DNA of 64,000 bases from Citrobacter sp. Lineage in GTDB: Bacteria > Pseudomonadota > Gammaproteobacteria > Enterobacterales > Enterobacteriaceae. The stretch is taken from positions 7,637 through 71,636 of the forward strand of contig DXKH01000055.1 of the NCBI GenBank assembly GCA_019415335.1. The letters run 5' to 3'. Below, piece after piece: positions 34,970 to 43,124 of the stretch (position 1 is the first letter of the stretch; each line of letters opens with the position of its first letter). The position numbers were made by a program, and so were the translations under genes. Below the pieces are notes generated by a model. That model was given only the letters and a program-made list of their open reading frames with translations, was not told the origin of the DNA and searched no databases.

Positions 34970-36850
34970 ATGATGTATGCCTTCAGGCAGGGACTGATCT
35001 GCCTGTTATTACTCTGGCTGCCCACATCGTGGGCGGCAGAGAGCGGCTGGCTGCGTTCCCCGGAGAACGACCATGCCAGTGTGCGACTGCGCGCCGATAC
35101 GTCAGCACAGGGGGAAACCCGTCTGCTGATCGACGTCAAACTGGAAAACGGCTGGAAGACGTACTGGCGCTCGCCGGGTGAAGGTGGCGTTGCGCCTGCC
35201 ATCGCCTGGCAAGGAGAGATGCCAGCGGTGGACTGGTTCTGGCCGACACCGGCCCGTTTTGACGTCGCCGGTATTACCACCCAGGGCTATCACCAGCAGG
35301 TCACGTTTCCACTGACCGTCCGGGGACACACTCCCGCGCGCATTGCCGGTGTGCTGACGCTCTCTACCTGTAGCAACGTGTGTCTGCTGACCGATTATCC
35401 GTTTTCGCTTACGGCATCTTCGCAGGATGCCGGGTTCGCGCATGACTATGCTCAGGCGATGGGACGCGTGCCCCTGGCGCAAGGTCTGACGCAAACCCTG
35501 AGCGCCGGGGCACGCGACGGTGAGTTGGTCATTGAGGCAGTGCGCAGCGGTGGCTGGACCGCACCCGCGTTGTTCCTTGATAGCGTAGAGGAGGCAGATT
35601 TCGCCAAACCGCTTATCCGGGTTGACGGTGACAAACTCCGCGCGACGGTGCCGGTTCACGATAGCTGGGGGGAGGGGGCGCCGAATCTGCGCGGCAAATC
35701 GCTCACGCTGGTGTTGGCGGATAACGGCGTGGCGCAGGAGAGCCAGCTTACCATTGGCGATGCGCCGGCGGCGGACACCGCCGGGTTGCCGCTCTGGCAG
35801 GTGGTTCTTATGGCGCTGGCGGGCGGACTGATCCTCAACCTGATGCCCTGCGTATTACCGGTGCTGGGGATGAAGCTGGGTTCGATTTTGCTCGTTGAGG
35901 AGAAAAACCGTCACCAGATACGACGGCAGTTCCTCGCGTCGGTGGGCGGTATTCTGATCTCCTTCATGGCGCTGGCATTACTGATGACCGTGCTTCGCCT
36001 GAGCAATCAGGCGCTGGGCTGGGGGATCCAGTTCCAGAATCCGTGGTTTATCGGCGTGATGGTGCTGGTGATGCTGGCCTTCAGCGCCAGTCTGTTCGGT
36101 CTGTTTGAATTTCGCCTGCCGTCATCGATGACCACCCGACTGGCGACTTACGGCGGCAACGGTCTGGCAGGGCATTTCTGGCAGGGCGCATTCGCCACGC
36201 TGCTGGCAACACCGTGCAGTGCGCCGTTTCTCGGCACGGCCGTGGCGGTGGCGCTGACGGCACCGCTGCCCGTGCTGTGGGGACTTTTCTTCGCCCTCGG
36301 CGTCGGGATGAGTCTGCCGTGGTTGCTGGTTGCGTTACGCCCGGGTCTGGCGCTTTGTCTGCCGAGGCCGGGACGCTGGATGAATGGACTGCGACGCCTG
36401 CTCGGACTGATGATGCTCGGTTCGGCCCTCTGGCTGGCAACGCTGCTCCTGCCTCATCTGGGTTTTACGCCTCAGAGCGTAGTGAAAGAGAGTGTCCGCT
36501 GGCAACCGCTGAGCGAACAGGCGATAACCGATGCACTCGCACAGCACAAGCGCGTATTCATCGACGTGACCGCCGACTGGTGCATTACCTGCAAGGTCAA
36601 TAAATACAACGTACTGAACACCGACGCGGTGCAGACGGCGCTACAACAACCGGATGTGGTGGCCCTGCGCGGCGACTGGACGTTGCCGTCTGATGAGATC
36701 ACGGCATTTCTGAAATCACGCGGCCAGGTTGCCGTTCCCTATAACCAAATTTATGGCCCCGGCTTACCGAAAGGTCAGGCGCTGCCGACGTTATTAACGC
36801 GTGACGAACTGCTAAAAACGCTGTCCGAGGCGAAAGGAGAAACACCATGA
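34970..36850 (+). CDS. scsB: ScsB, DsbD-like membrane thiol reductase
   Basis: A 626-residue protein. After a signal peptide there is a periplasmic alpha-domain (to about residue 260), an eight-helix DsbD-type membrane domain with NLMPCVLPVLGMK and ATPCSAPFLGTAVA (the conserved transmembrane cysteines), then a C-terminal thioredoxin domain with VTADWCITCKVNK (about residue 535). It carries electrons from cytoplasmic thioredoxin to periplasmic partners, chiefly ScsC. It is larger than DsbD's core because of the extended alpha-domain. scsC starts 4 bases before its end. Confidence 0.94.
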   Translation: MMYAFRQGLICLLLLWLPTSWAAESGWLRSPENDHASVRLRADTSAQGETRLLIDVKLENGWKTYWRSPGEGGVAPAIAWQGEMPAVDWFWPTPARFDVAGITTQGYHQQVTFPLTVRGHTPARIAGVLTLSTCSNVCLLTDYPFSLTASSQDAGFAHDYAQAMGRVPLAQGLTQTLSAGARDGELVIEAVRSGGWTAPALFLDSVEEADFAKPLIRVDGDKLRATVPVHDSWGEGAPNLRGKSLTLVLADNGVAQESQLTIGDAPAADTAGLPLWQVVLMALAGGLILNLMPCVLPVLGMKLGSILLVEEKNRHQIRRQFLASVGGILISFMALALLMTVLRLSNQALGWGIQFQNPWFIGVMVLVMLAFSASLFGLFEFRLPSSMTTRLATYGGNGLAGHFWQGAFATLLATPCSAPFLGTAVAVALTAPLPVLWGLFFALGVGMSLPWLLVALRPGLALCLPRPGRWMNGLRRLLGLMMLGSALWLATLLLPHLGFTPQSVVKESVRWQPLSEQAITDALAQHKRVFIDVTADWCITCKVNKYNVLNTDAVQTALQQPDVVALRGDWTLPSDEITAFLKSRGQVAVPYNQIYGPGLPKGQALPTLLTRDELLKTLSEAKGETP

Positions 36851-37470
36851 AGTCCCTGATTATCCTGTTATTTACCCTGTTCAGTGCGTTCAGCCTCGCC
36901 AATGAAGCCGCGCCGTTTACCCCGGAGCAGGAAAAACAGATCGAAGCCCTTATTCAGGAGGCGTTGTTTAACGATCCGGCCAGTCCACGCATAGGGGCAA
37001 AACAGGCAAAACTGACGCTGGTGAATTTTACCGATTACAACTGCCCGTACTGCAAACAGCTTGACCCGCTGCTGGAGAAACTGGTGGCGAAATACCCGGA
37101 CGTGGCGGTGATTATCAAACCGCTGCCGTTTAAAGGCGAAAGCTCGGTGCTGTCTGCGCGGACGGCGCTCACCACCTGGCGCGAGCATCCGCAGCAGTTC
37201 CTCGCACTGCATGAAAAGCTGATGCAAAAGAAGGGGTATCACACAGACGTCAGCATTAAGCAGGCGCAGGAAAAATCGGCCGCCAGTCCGGTTACGCTGG
37301 ATGAAAAAAGCAATGAAACGCTGAGCACCAATCTGCAACTGGCGCGACTCGTCGGGGTTCAGGGAACGCCGGCGACGATCGTTGGCGATGAGCTGATCCC
37401 TGGTGCTGTCTCCTGGGAAGTCCTTGAGGAGATCGTCAAAGAAAAACGGGCGGTGGCAAATGGTCAGTAA
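36847..37470 (+). CDS. scsC: ScsC, periplasmic DsbA-fold disulfide protein
   Basis: A 207-residue protein with a signal peptide (to about residue 18, SLA) and a DsbA-like fold. The active site is DYNCPYCKQLD (CPYC, about residue 66), and the cis-proline loop appears as VQGTPATIV. ScsC homologues act as periplasmic thiol oxidoreductases or isomerases, bind copper, and are kept reduced by ScsB. ATG overlaps scsB (ATGA). A coiled N-terminal stretch (TPEQEKQIEALIQEAL) resembles the trimerisation stalk of some ScsC proteins. Confidence 0.93.
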   Translation: MKSLIILLFTLFSAFSLANEAAPFTPEQEKQIEALIQEALFNDPASPRIGAKQAKLTLVNFTDYNCPYCKQLDPLLEKLVAKYPDVAVIIKPLPFKGESSVLSARTALTTWREHPQQFLALHEKLMQKKGYHTDVSIKQAQEKSAASPVTLDEKSNETLSTNLQLARLVGVQGTPATIVGDELIPGAVSWEVLEEIVKEKRAVANGQ

Positions 37471-37966
37471 GTTGCGACGTTGGCTGCGTGAAGGTGTGAT
37501 TTTTCTGCTCCTGCTGGCTGGTGGAATGTGGCTGATGGATGTCTGGCGCGCGCCACAGGCGCCAACGGCTTTCGACAGTACACCGCTTTACACGCTGGAT
37601 GGCGAACGGGTGACGCTGGCGGCATTAAGTGAGGAGGAGCCGTTGCTCATCTACTTCTGGGCCACCTGGTGTGGCGTTTGCCGCTATACCACGCCGGACG
37701 TTGCCCGCTTACAGGCACAAGGGAAAAACGTACTGACCATCGCGCTGCGTTCGGGAGATGAACAAATGCTCACGCACTGGCTGGCGCGCAAAGGCCTCTC
37801 TTTTCCGGTGGTCAACGATGCCAATGGCGCACTTTCCCGCAGCTGGGATATCAGCGTCACCCCCACGCTGGTCGTGGTGTCAAAAGGGCAGGTGGTTTCA
37901 ACCACCAGTGGCTGGACCAGCTATTGGGGGATGCTCATACGGTTGGGGTGGGCGAAAATCAGTTAG
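37460..37966 (+). CDS. scsD: ScsD, membrane-anchored thioredoxin-like protein
   Basis: A 168-residue TlpA/ResA-like protein. One membrane anchor (about residues 11-29) precedes a periplasmic thioredoxin domain with YFWATWCGVCRYTTPD (WCGVC active site) and a cis-proline region at SVTPTLVVV. Its gene overlaps scsC by 11 bases; the longer frame from 37403 would lie entirely within scsC and is rejected. It completes scsABCD. The exact partner of ScsD is less clear than that of ScsC. Confidence 0.92.
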   Translation: MVSKLRRWLREGVIFLLLLAGGMWLMDVWRAPQAPTAFDSTPLYTLDGERVTLAALSEEEPLLIYFWATWCGVCRYTTPDVARLQAQGKNVLTIALRSGDEQMLTHWLARKGLSFPVVNDANGALSRSWDISVTPTLVVVSKGQVVSTTSGWTSYWGMLIRLGWAKIS

Positions 37967-37968
37967 GT

Positions 37969-37997
37969 AAAAAAAACCGGGGAAACCCGGTTTTTTT
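37969..37997 (+). terminator. Terminator of the scs operon
   Basis: CCGGG and CCCGG with a GAAA loop, flanked by an A-run on the left and seven T (37991-37997) on the right, directly after the scsD stop. This is a strong intrinsic terminator. Confidence 0.9.
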
Positions 37998-38116
37998 ATG
38001 CCATGAAATAGCCGTGAAGACACGCGATTCAAATATTTAAGGTGAAATTTGATCGGGGGTGAACCTATATTTTCTCAGTTTTTATTATTGCAAATGACGA
38101 TGGGTGATGGCATATC

Positions 38117-38914
38117 ATGTGGCGATATAACGATGTTAATGCTTACAGGGATTATAAAGAAATGCGCAAGGGTAAAATTATTGTTGCATCAATGATGGTG
38201 CTTTGTGTCCTTATTTTTCTGATCGCGATCGCCTGGTTTATGTTGTTTCAGGGGGAAATGACGGAACCGACAGCAGAAGAAAAAAATGCCGCTGTTTTAC
38301 AGGCCGCAGGCTTACTTAAGGCGGATTCCCAGGATAAAAAATCGCGAGATAATCTGTATCAGCGTTTGATTATCGTGCGCACAGTAAATCTGGATTCTGG
38401 CGAGTGGGTGACGGATAAAACAGCCACACAGGGATGTAAAAAACTCACACTGGAGCAGGATCCTGCACAGATTCGCCAGCGCTGTACGCTGGCAGACGTT
38501 TACCTGGTAAAAGATAAAAATAATAAGATTCAGCAGGTTATCATTCCTGTTGCGGGGAAAGGGGCGAAATCGATGATGCACGCGTTTCTCTCTTTGGGAC
38601 TGGATGGCCGTACGGTGAACAATCTGTATTATTACCAGCAGCGAGAGACGCCATTTCTGGGTGCCAGAGTGAAAGATGAAAACTGGCGCCAACAATGGCC
38701 GGGGAAAAAAGTGGCTGATGATAATGGAACGCCGGCGCTGAAAATAGTACAGGAGAAATCAGAAAAAAATGATGAATATACCGTTGATGGTATTTCAGGT
38801 GCGACGCTGACATCGACGGGCGTTGAGAAGAGTATTAACTACTGGATCGGTGAGCAGGGTTATGGCCCATTTTTGCAGCGACTGAAACAAAATCCTGAGA
38901 TGTTGAATCGATGA
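38117..38914 (+). CDS. Orphan NqrC-like FMN-binding protein
   Basis: A 265-residue protein with one N-terminal membrane anchor (about residues 20-42) and a periplasmic domain. MMHAFLSLGLDGRTVNNLYYYQQRETPFLGARV and DGISGATLTSTGVEKSINYWIG correspond closely to NqrC of the Na+-translocating NADH:quinone reductase; the SGATLT threonine would carry covalent FMN. None of the other nqr subunits is nearby. An alternative start at 38162 (MRKGKII) gives the more usual N-terminus, and neither has a strong ribosome site. It stands alone ahead of the iron-uptake operon, and its function is unknown. Confidence 0.8.
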   Translation: MWRYNDVNAYRDYKEMRKGKIIVASMMVLCVLIFLIAIAWFMLFQGEMTEPTAEEKNAAVLQAAGLLKADSQDKKSRDNLYQRLIIVRTVNLDSGEWVTDKTATQGCKKLTLEQDPAQIRQRCTLADVYLVKDKNNKIQQVIIPVAGKGAKSMMHAFLSLGLDGRTVNNLYYYQQRETPFLGARVKDENWRQQWPGKKVADDNGTPALKIVQEKSEKNDEYTVDGISGATLTSTGVEKSINYWIGEQGYGPFLQRLKQNPEMLNR

Positions 38915-39006
38915 ATGATGTGCACCTGCGGATAATTTAATTTAAGCCACCAGGCGCAATATCATTAACTCCTTGCGGATTTACGCAACGTAGCCATTCA
39001 ATTCCT

Positions 39007-39035
39007 GACGGTGAGTCGGTCTATTACCCGCCGTC
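39007..39035 (+). terminator. Hairpin after the NqrC-like gene
   Basis: TGACGG and CCGTCA arms enclose a 17-base loop between the NqrC-like gene and the fet promoter. The structure is imperfect and there is no good T-run, so this is a weak call. Confidence 0.35.
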
Positions 39036-39135
39036 AGATTTCGTCCTCCATCACATATCGATGAAATAAATTTACATAAGTTGTCACCCGTTGACATTTT
39101 TATGATCCAGGTCATGTACAACGCCAGCAAAAATC

Positions 39136-39154
39136 GATAATGATAATAATTATC
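39136..39154 (+). promoter_or_regulatory. Fur box upstream of the fet operon
   Basis: GATAATGATAATAATTATC matches the 19-base Fur consensus (GATAATGATAATCATTATC) at all but one position. It lies 24 bases before the GTG start of the FTR1 gene, so Fe-Fur should repress the whole iron-uptake operon. Confidence 0.9.
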
Positions 39155-39178
39155 ATTTGTGTTCTTTGGTGCATTATT

Positions 39179-41119
39179 GTGCGTAAGCTTTGCCTCTCAC
39201 TGCTGGTGACTCTCTTCAGTCTGTTCATAAGCGTTAGCGTATGGGCCGCGACAAACTATGCTCCGTTTATTGAGGATATCGAGCAACGCCTTGATAAAAC
39301 GGCAGAACTTTATTCACAGCAACAAACCGACGAGGCGCGCCGCACGGTGCAAATGGCCTATTTTGAGGTGTTCGAAAACCTTGAAGGTCCTATCCGCATC
39401 AACATCTCCGCCAGCAAAAGTTACGAGATGGAGAGCGCTTTCGGTGAAATCCGCCGGATGATTGGCGAGAAAAAACCGCTCGCAGACGTGCAGTCGCGAA
39501 TCGACTGGCTGAAGGCATCGCTTCGTGAAGTCGAACCGGTGCTGGACGGCGGGCACCGACTGGTCGCGGAAGAACAGCATAGCGCGCTCACCCGAACGGA
39601 TATCGCTGTCCACTGGCAAGAGAGCTTCCGTATTATCGACGATCTGCTGGCCCAGGCGGTGAATGACTATCAGGCCGGGAACTACGCTACGGCCAGTCAG
39701 CACATTCAGCAGGCGCACTATCAGGGATTCAAGAATTCTGAGATGGAAATGTCGGTCAGGCAGAACCGCTCGGCCAAAGATGCCGCCGCCATCAACCAAC
39801 AATTTTCCGCGCTGATTGCCCTTGCCGCCCAACCGGAACGCCTCAACGACGTCTCTTATCAGGTCACTACGCTGATACAGGATATCGAGGATATTCTGCC
39901 TGGCTTACCGACAACCCGTGACGATCAGCAGGTTGCGGCCCCGCAAACCGCGGACAATGGTCCGGCGGTGGAGGAGGAGAGCTCGCGCACAAACTGGGGT
40001 GAAGTGGCCAGCGGAATCAATCAGAGCATTCAGGACGCCATTGCACGTTATCAACGCGGCGAGGCGCAGAATGCCATTCTGGATGTTCAGGACAGCTATT
40101 TTGACCGCTTCGAAGCCAGCGGCATGGAAAACAAAATCGGCTCCCGTGATTCAGCGTTCAAAACCACGCTGGAAGCCTACTTCACCCGTCTGGTTAGTCT
40201 GATGAAGGCCGGTCAGCCGGTAGAAAGACTCCAGTCAGAAGCCAGCGCACTCGAGCAGGATCTGCAAAAAGCGGTAACGATGCTTGGCGAAGGAGAAGAG
40301 ACGCAGTGGAGCCTGCTGCTTTACAGCCTGATGATCATCGTCCGTGAAGGGCTGGAAGCTCTGCTGATCGTGGCGGCGATTGTCGCCTACATGGTGAAAA
40401 ACAATCATCAGGATAAGCTGCCGCTGATCCGCCAGTCGGTGATCGTCGCCCTGATCGCCAGCGTGATCACCGCCGTGATTTTCCAGTTGCTGTTTACCAA
40501 CTCGGGCGCCAGTCGGGAACTGCTCGAAGGCATCACGATGCTGATTGCGGTGGTGATGCTGTTCTTCATGAGCTACTGGCTGCTGTCCAAAGTGGAAGCC
40601 CGACACTGGAAGGCCTGGCTGGAAGGCAAACTGTCTCACTCGCTGACGAAAGGGTCGCTGGTGGGTCTGTGGCTGACCAGTTTCCTCGCGGTCTACCGCG
40701 AAGGGGCCGAGACGGTTCTGTTCTACTACGCCCTGATCGGCGATGCCAAAGATGTCGCCGGACATATGGCGATTGGCGCGGGCTTTGTCATTGGCTGTGT
40801 CGTGTTACTGGTGGCATGGCTGATTATGCGTTATTCAGTGGTGCGCCTGCCGCTGAAACCCTTCTTTATGTTTACCGGCAGCTTCATGTACCTGATGGCC
40901 TTCGTGTTTGCGGGTAAAGGTGTACTGGAACTGGTGGAAGGCAAACTGTTCCAGCCAACGTTGATTAACGGCTTCCCGGAAATCAGCTGGCTGGGGATCT
41001 ATCCCTATGTGGAAACGCTGTTACCGCAGGCAGTATTACTGCTCGCTGCGCTGGTTGCGCTGTGGGTAATGCGGCGAAAAAGTGCCGTTCCCGGGGAAAC
41101 AATAAAAAACACTCTGTAG
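39179..41119 (+). CDS. FTR1-family iron permease (FetM-like)
   Basis: A protein of about 646 residues. After a signal peptide there is a long periplasmic region (about residues 25-380) of repeated helical segments, then a seven-helix FTR1 permease domain with REGLEALLIVAAIVAYM and YREGAETVLFYYAL, the two iron-binding REGxE motifs. This is the architecture of FetM/FTR1 partners of P19. The ATG at 39140 lies inside the Fur box and its product IIIIICVL is implausible; the GTG at 39179 gives VRKLCLSLLVTLFSLFISVSVWA, a good signal peptide, but only a weak ribosome site is visible. It is the first gene of the operon. Confidence 0.9.
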   Translation: MRKLCLSLLVTLFSLFISVSVWAATNYAPFIEDIEQRLDKTAELYSQQQTDEARRTVQMAYFEVFENLEGPIRINISASKSYEMESAFGEIRRMIGEKKPLADVQSRIDWLKASLREVEPVLDGGHRLVAEEQHSALTRTDIAVHWQESFRIIDDLLAQAVNDYQAGNYATASQHIQQAHYQGFKNSEMEMSVRQNRSAKDAAAINQQFSALIALAAQPERLNDVSYQVTTLIQDIEDILPGLPTTRDDQQVAAPQTADNGPAVEEESSRTNWGEVASGINQSIQDAIARYQRGEAQNAILDVQDSYFDRFEASGMENKIGSRDSAFKTTLEAYFTRLVSLMKAGQPVERLQSEASALEQDLQKAVTMLGEGEETQWSLLLYSLMIIVREGLEALLIVAAIVAYMVKNNHQDKLPLIRQSVIVALIASVITAVIFQLLFTNSGASRELLEGITMLIAVVMLFFMSYWLLSKVEARHWKAWLEGKLSHSLTKGSLVGLWLTSFLAVYREGAETVLFYYALIGDAKDVAGHMAIGAGFVIGCVVLLVAWLIMRYSVVRLPLKPFFMFTGSFMYLMAFVFAGKGVLELVEGKLFQPTLINGFPEISWLGIYPYVETLLPQAVLLLAALVALWVMRRKSAVPGETIKNTL

Positions 41120-41148
41120 TTGTGATTTTAGACGAGAGGATATGTCTG

Positions 41149-41676
41149 ATGACCATGAAGAAAACCCTGATTGCCAGCGCAGTGATGGCCGGAATTTTCA
41201 CCGCACCGGCAGCGTTCGCCTTTAAAGAGTACCCGGCGGGCGAGCCGGTCGTGATGAATGAAATGGAGCTGGCCGCCGTTTACCTGCAGCCGATCGATAT
41301 GGAGCCGCGCGGCATGGGCTTACCGGCAGCCAAAGCCGATATTCACCTTGAGGCGGATATTCACGCGGTCGAAGGCAGTAAAAACGGCTTTGGCGCAGGT
41401 GAGTGGATCCCGTATCTGACCATCAGCTACACCCTGGTCAACAGCGATACCGGTGAAAAACAGGAAGGGACGTTTATGCCGATGGTTGCCAGCGATGGTC
41501 CTCACTATGGCGCCAACGTCAAGATGATGGGCGTGGGCAACTACAAAGTGACTTACCACATTGAACCGCCGTCAAAAGCGGGTATGCACCGTCACACTGA
41601 CAGTGACACCGGTGTTGGTCGCTGGTGGAAACCGTTTGATGTGAGCTACGAATTTAAATACGTCGGTCTGAACTAA
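41149..41676 (+). CDS. P19/FetP-like periplasmic iron-binding protein
   Basis: A 175-residue periplasmic protein with a cleavable signal peptide ending AFA. The P19/Tp34 family binds iron and copper; the histidines and methionines in NEMELAAVY, MEPRGMGL, DGPHYGANVKMMG, YHIEPPSKAGMHRHTD match its metal-binding pattern. It works with the upstream FTR1 permease. ATG 41149 has AGGA 8 bases before it; the frame upstream to 41062 lies within the permease gene and is rejected. A second in-frame ATG occurs at 41155. Confidence 0.92.
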   Translation: MTMKKTLIASAVMAGIFTAPAAFAFKEYPAGEPVVMNEMELAAVYLQPIDMEPRGMGLPAAKADIHLEADIHAVEGSKNGFGAGEWIPYLTISYTLVNSDTGEKQEGTFMPMVASDGPHYGANVKMMGVGNYKVTYHIEPPSKAGMHRHTDSDTGVGRWWKPFDVSYEFKYVGLN

Positions 41677-41742
41677 GAAAACCGATGCGCCGGGATGAAC
41701 GCTCGTCCCGGCCGAGTCAACCCGCTGTTCTGAGTCGATGTC

Positions 41743-43122
41743 ATGAGTTACTTTTTCGTCACCACGCTACAGGTCTTTTTCTGCATCGCGCTACTCTCCG
41801 GTGTTCTCTGGAGCCGAAACGATCCTCCCTCACTGCGCCCTCTGGGCTGGACGCTGCTTATCGGTCTGGCGACTGGCGTACTGGCAGGACTGACGCTTCG
41901 GGGATCACAACCGGTACAACTGTTACTGGTGGGAACGGAAGTGATGGTCACGCTGTTGTTTGTGCTCAGCTTCTGGTGGGCGGGAAACCGCGTGCGCTAT
42001 CTGTGGCAGGGGATTCTGGTCTTTGGCGCGGCGCGTCACTGGGCGCTCGATCCGAATCTCGGTGGCTTAACCAGCACGCATGTCCTGAATACTGAACTGC
42101 TGCTGAATTTGACGGCAGTGGTCCTTGCCTTCGCGATCCTCTGTCTGGCGGGCGTGCTTTGCGCCATGCTGCTGCGCCGAATCCGCGTCCTGTACTGGCC
42201 GTTCACCCTCATTCTGCTGGTTATGCTGTGGCTGCCGTTAAGCGGTAATGTGCTGTTGCTGTTGATGAAGCTACAGGTGCTGCCGCTGGCGAAATCGCTG
42301 CTGAGCTTTGTGGCGAAAGTGACCAATAATGCCCCGGCCTATAACTGGATGGCGGTGGGATTACTGCTGATTCTGGCGCTGTGCTGGCTGCCGTCGTTAC
42401 TGAGCGCCCATCGCCAGACGCGGGCAACAGAAGAACCGATCGCTCATCGCCTGGCGCTGGCGCAGCGGCGTAATGCGCTGCGGCTTTGGCTGGTCACCCT
42501 CGGCTGCGCCGTGGTAGTGATTGCCGGACAACTGTGGTGGGACAACGTCGCGTCTCAGCCGCCGCAGCTTTCGCAAGCCATCCCGGTAACGCTCGCCAGC
42601 GACGGCAGTGTCCATCTGCCCGTTGAACAACTGCGTGACGGTAAGCTGCATCGCTTTGTCTGGGTGGCAGACGATGGCAAAGCCGTGCGCTTTTTCATCA
42701 TCAACCGTTATCCCGACAAACTGCGCTTTGGCGTGGTGTTTGATGCCTGTCTGCTGTGCGGCGATCAGGGCTACGTGATGGAAGGCAATCAGGTCATTTG
42801 CGTCGCCTGCGGGGTACACATTTTTATCCCTTCCATTGGCAAGCCCGGCGGCTGCAATCCGGTGCCGATTGAAAACTGGCACAACGATGAAAAAGAGTTG
42901 GTGATCCCCGGTAAAGAACTGGCCGCTGGCGTGAACTACTTTTCGACGGTGATGACCATTCAGGTGACCGATCCGGTTGATAATTCAACGCTGACCAATA
43001 CCTCGGCAGATTTCAAATACAGCTACGGCGGTAAGACCTGGTTCTTCTCATCCGAAGCAAACTACGACCGTTTTCGCAAAACGCCAGAACAGTTTGTCCC
43101 TGCTGAACTGAGGGAGGAGTAA
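41743..43122 (+). CDS. DUF2318 Fe-S membrane protein of the P19/FTR1 operon
   Basis: A 459-residue protein with about eight membrane segments in the first 240 residues and a C-terminal extracytoplasmic DUF2318 domain. Cysteines in FDACLLCGDQGYVMEGNQVICVACGVHIF (about residues 340-370) and GKPGGCNPVPI suggest an iron-sulfur or heme-like site. In P19/FTR1 operons this gene is a regular companion and is thought to take part in iron redox. It is followed 3 bases later by an ABC permease gene, so the set is co-transcribed. Confidence 0.82.
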   Translation: MSYFFVTTLQVFFCIALLSGVLWSRNDPPSLRPLGWTLLIGLATGVLAGLTLRGSQPVQLLLVGTEVMVTLLFVLSFWWAGNRVRYLWQGILVFGAARHWALDPNLGGLTSTHVLNTELLLNLTAVVLAFAILCLAGVLCAMLLRRIRVLYWPFTLILLVMLWLPLSGNVLLLLMKLQVLPLAKSLLSFVAKVTNNAPAYNWMAVGLLLILALCWLPSLLSAHRQTRATEEPIAHRLALAQRRNALRLWLVTLGCAVVVIAGQLWWDNVASQPPQLSQAIPVTLASDGSVHLPVEQLRDGKLHRFVWVADDGKAVRFFIINRYPDKLRFGVVFDACLLCGDQGYVMEGNQVICVACGVHIFIPSIGKPGGCNPVPIENWHNDEKELVIPGKELAAGVNYFSTVMTIQVTDPVDNSTLTNTSADFKYSYGGKTWFFSSEANYDRFRKTPEQFVPAELREE

Positions 43123-43124
43123 CG

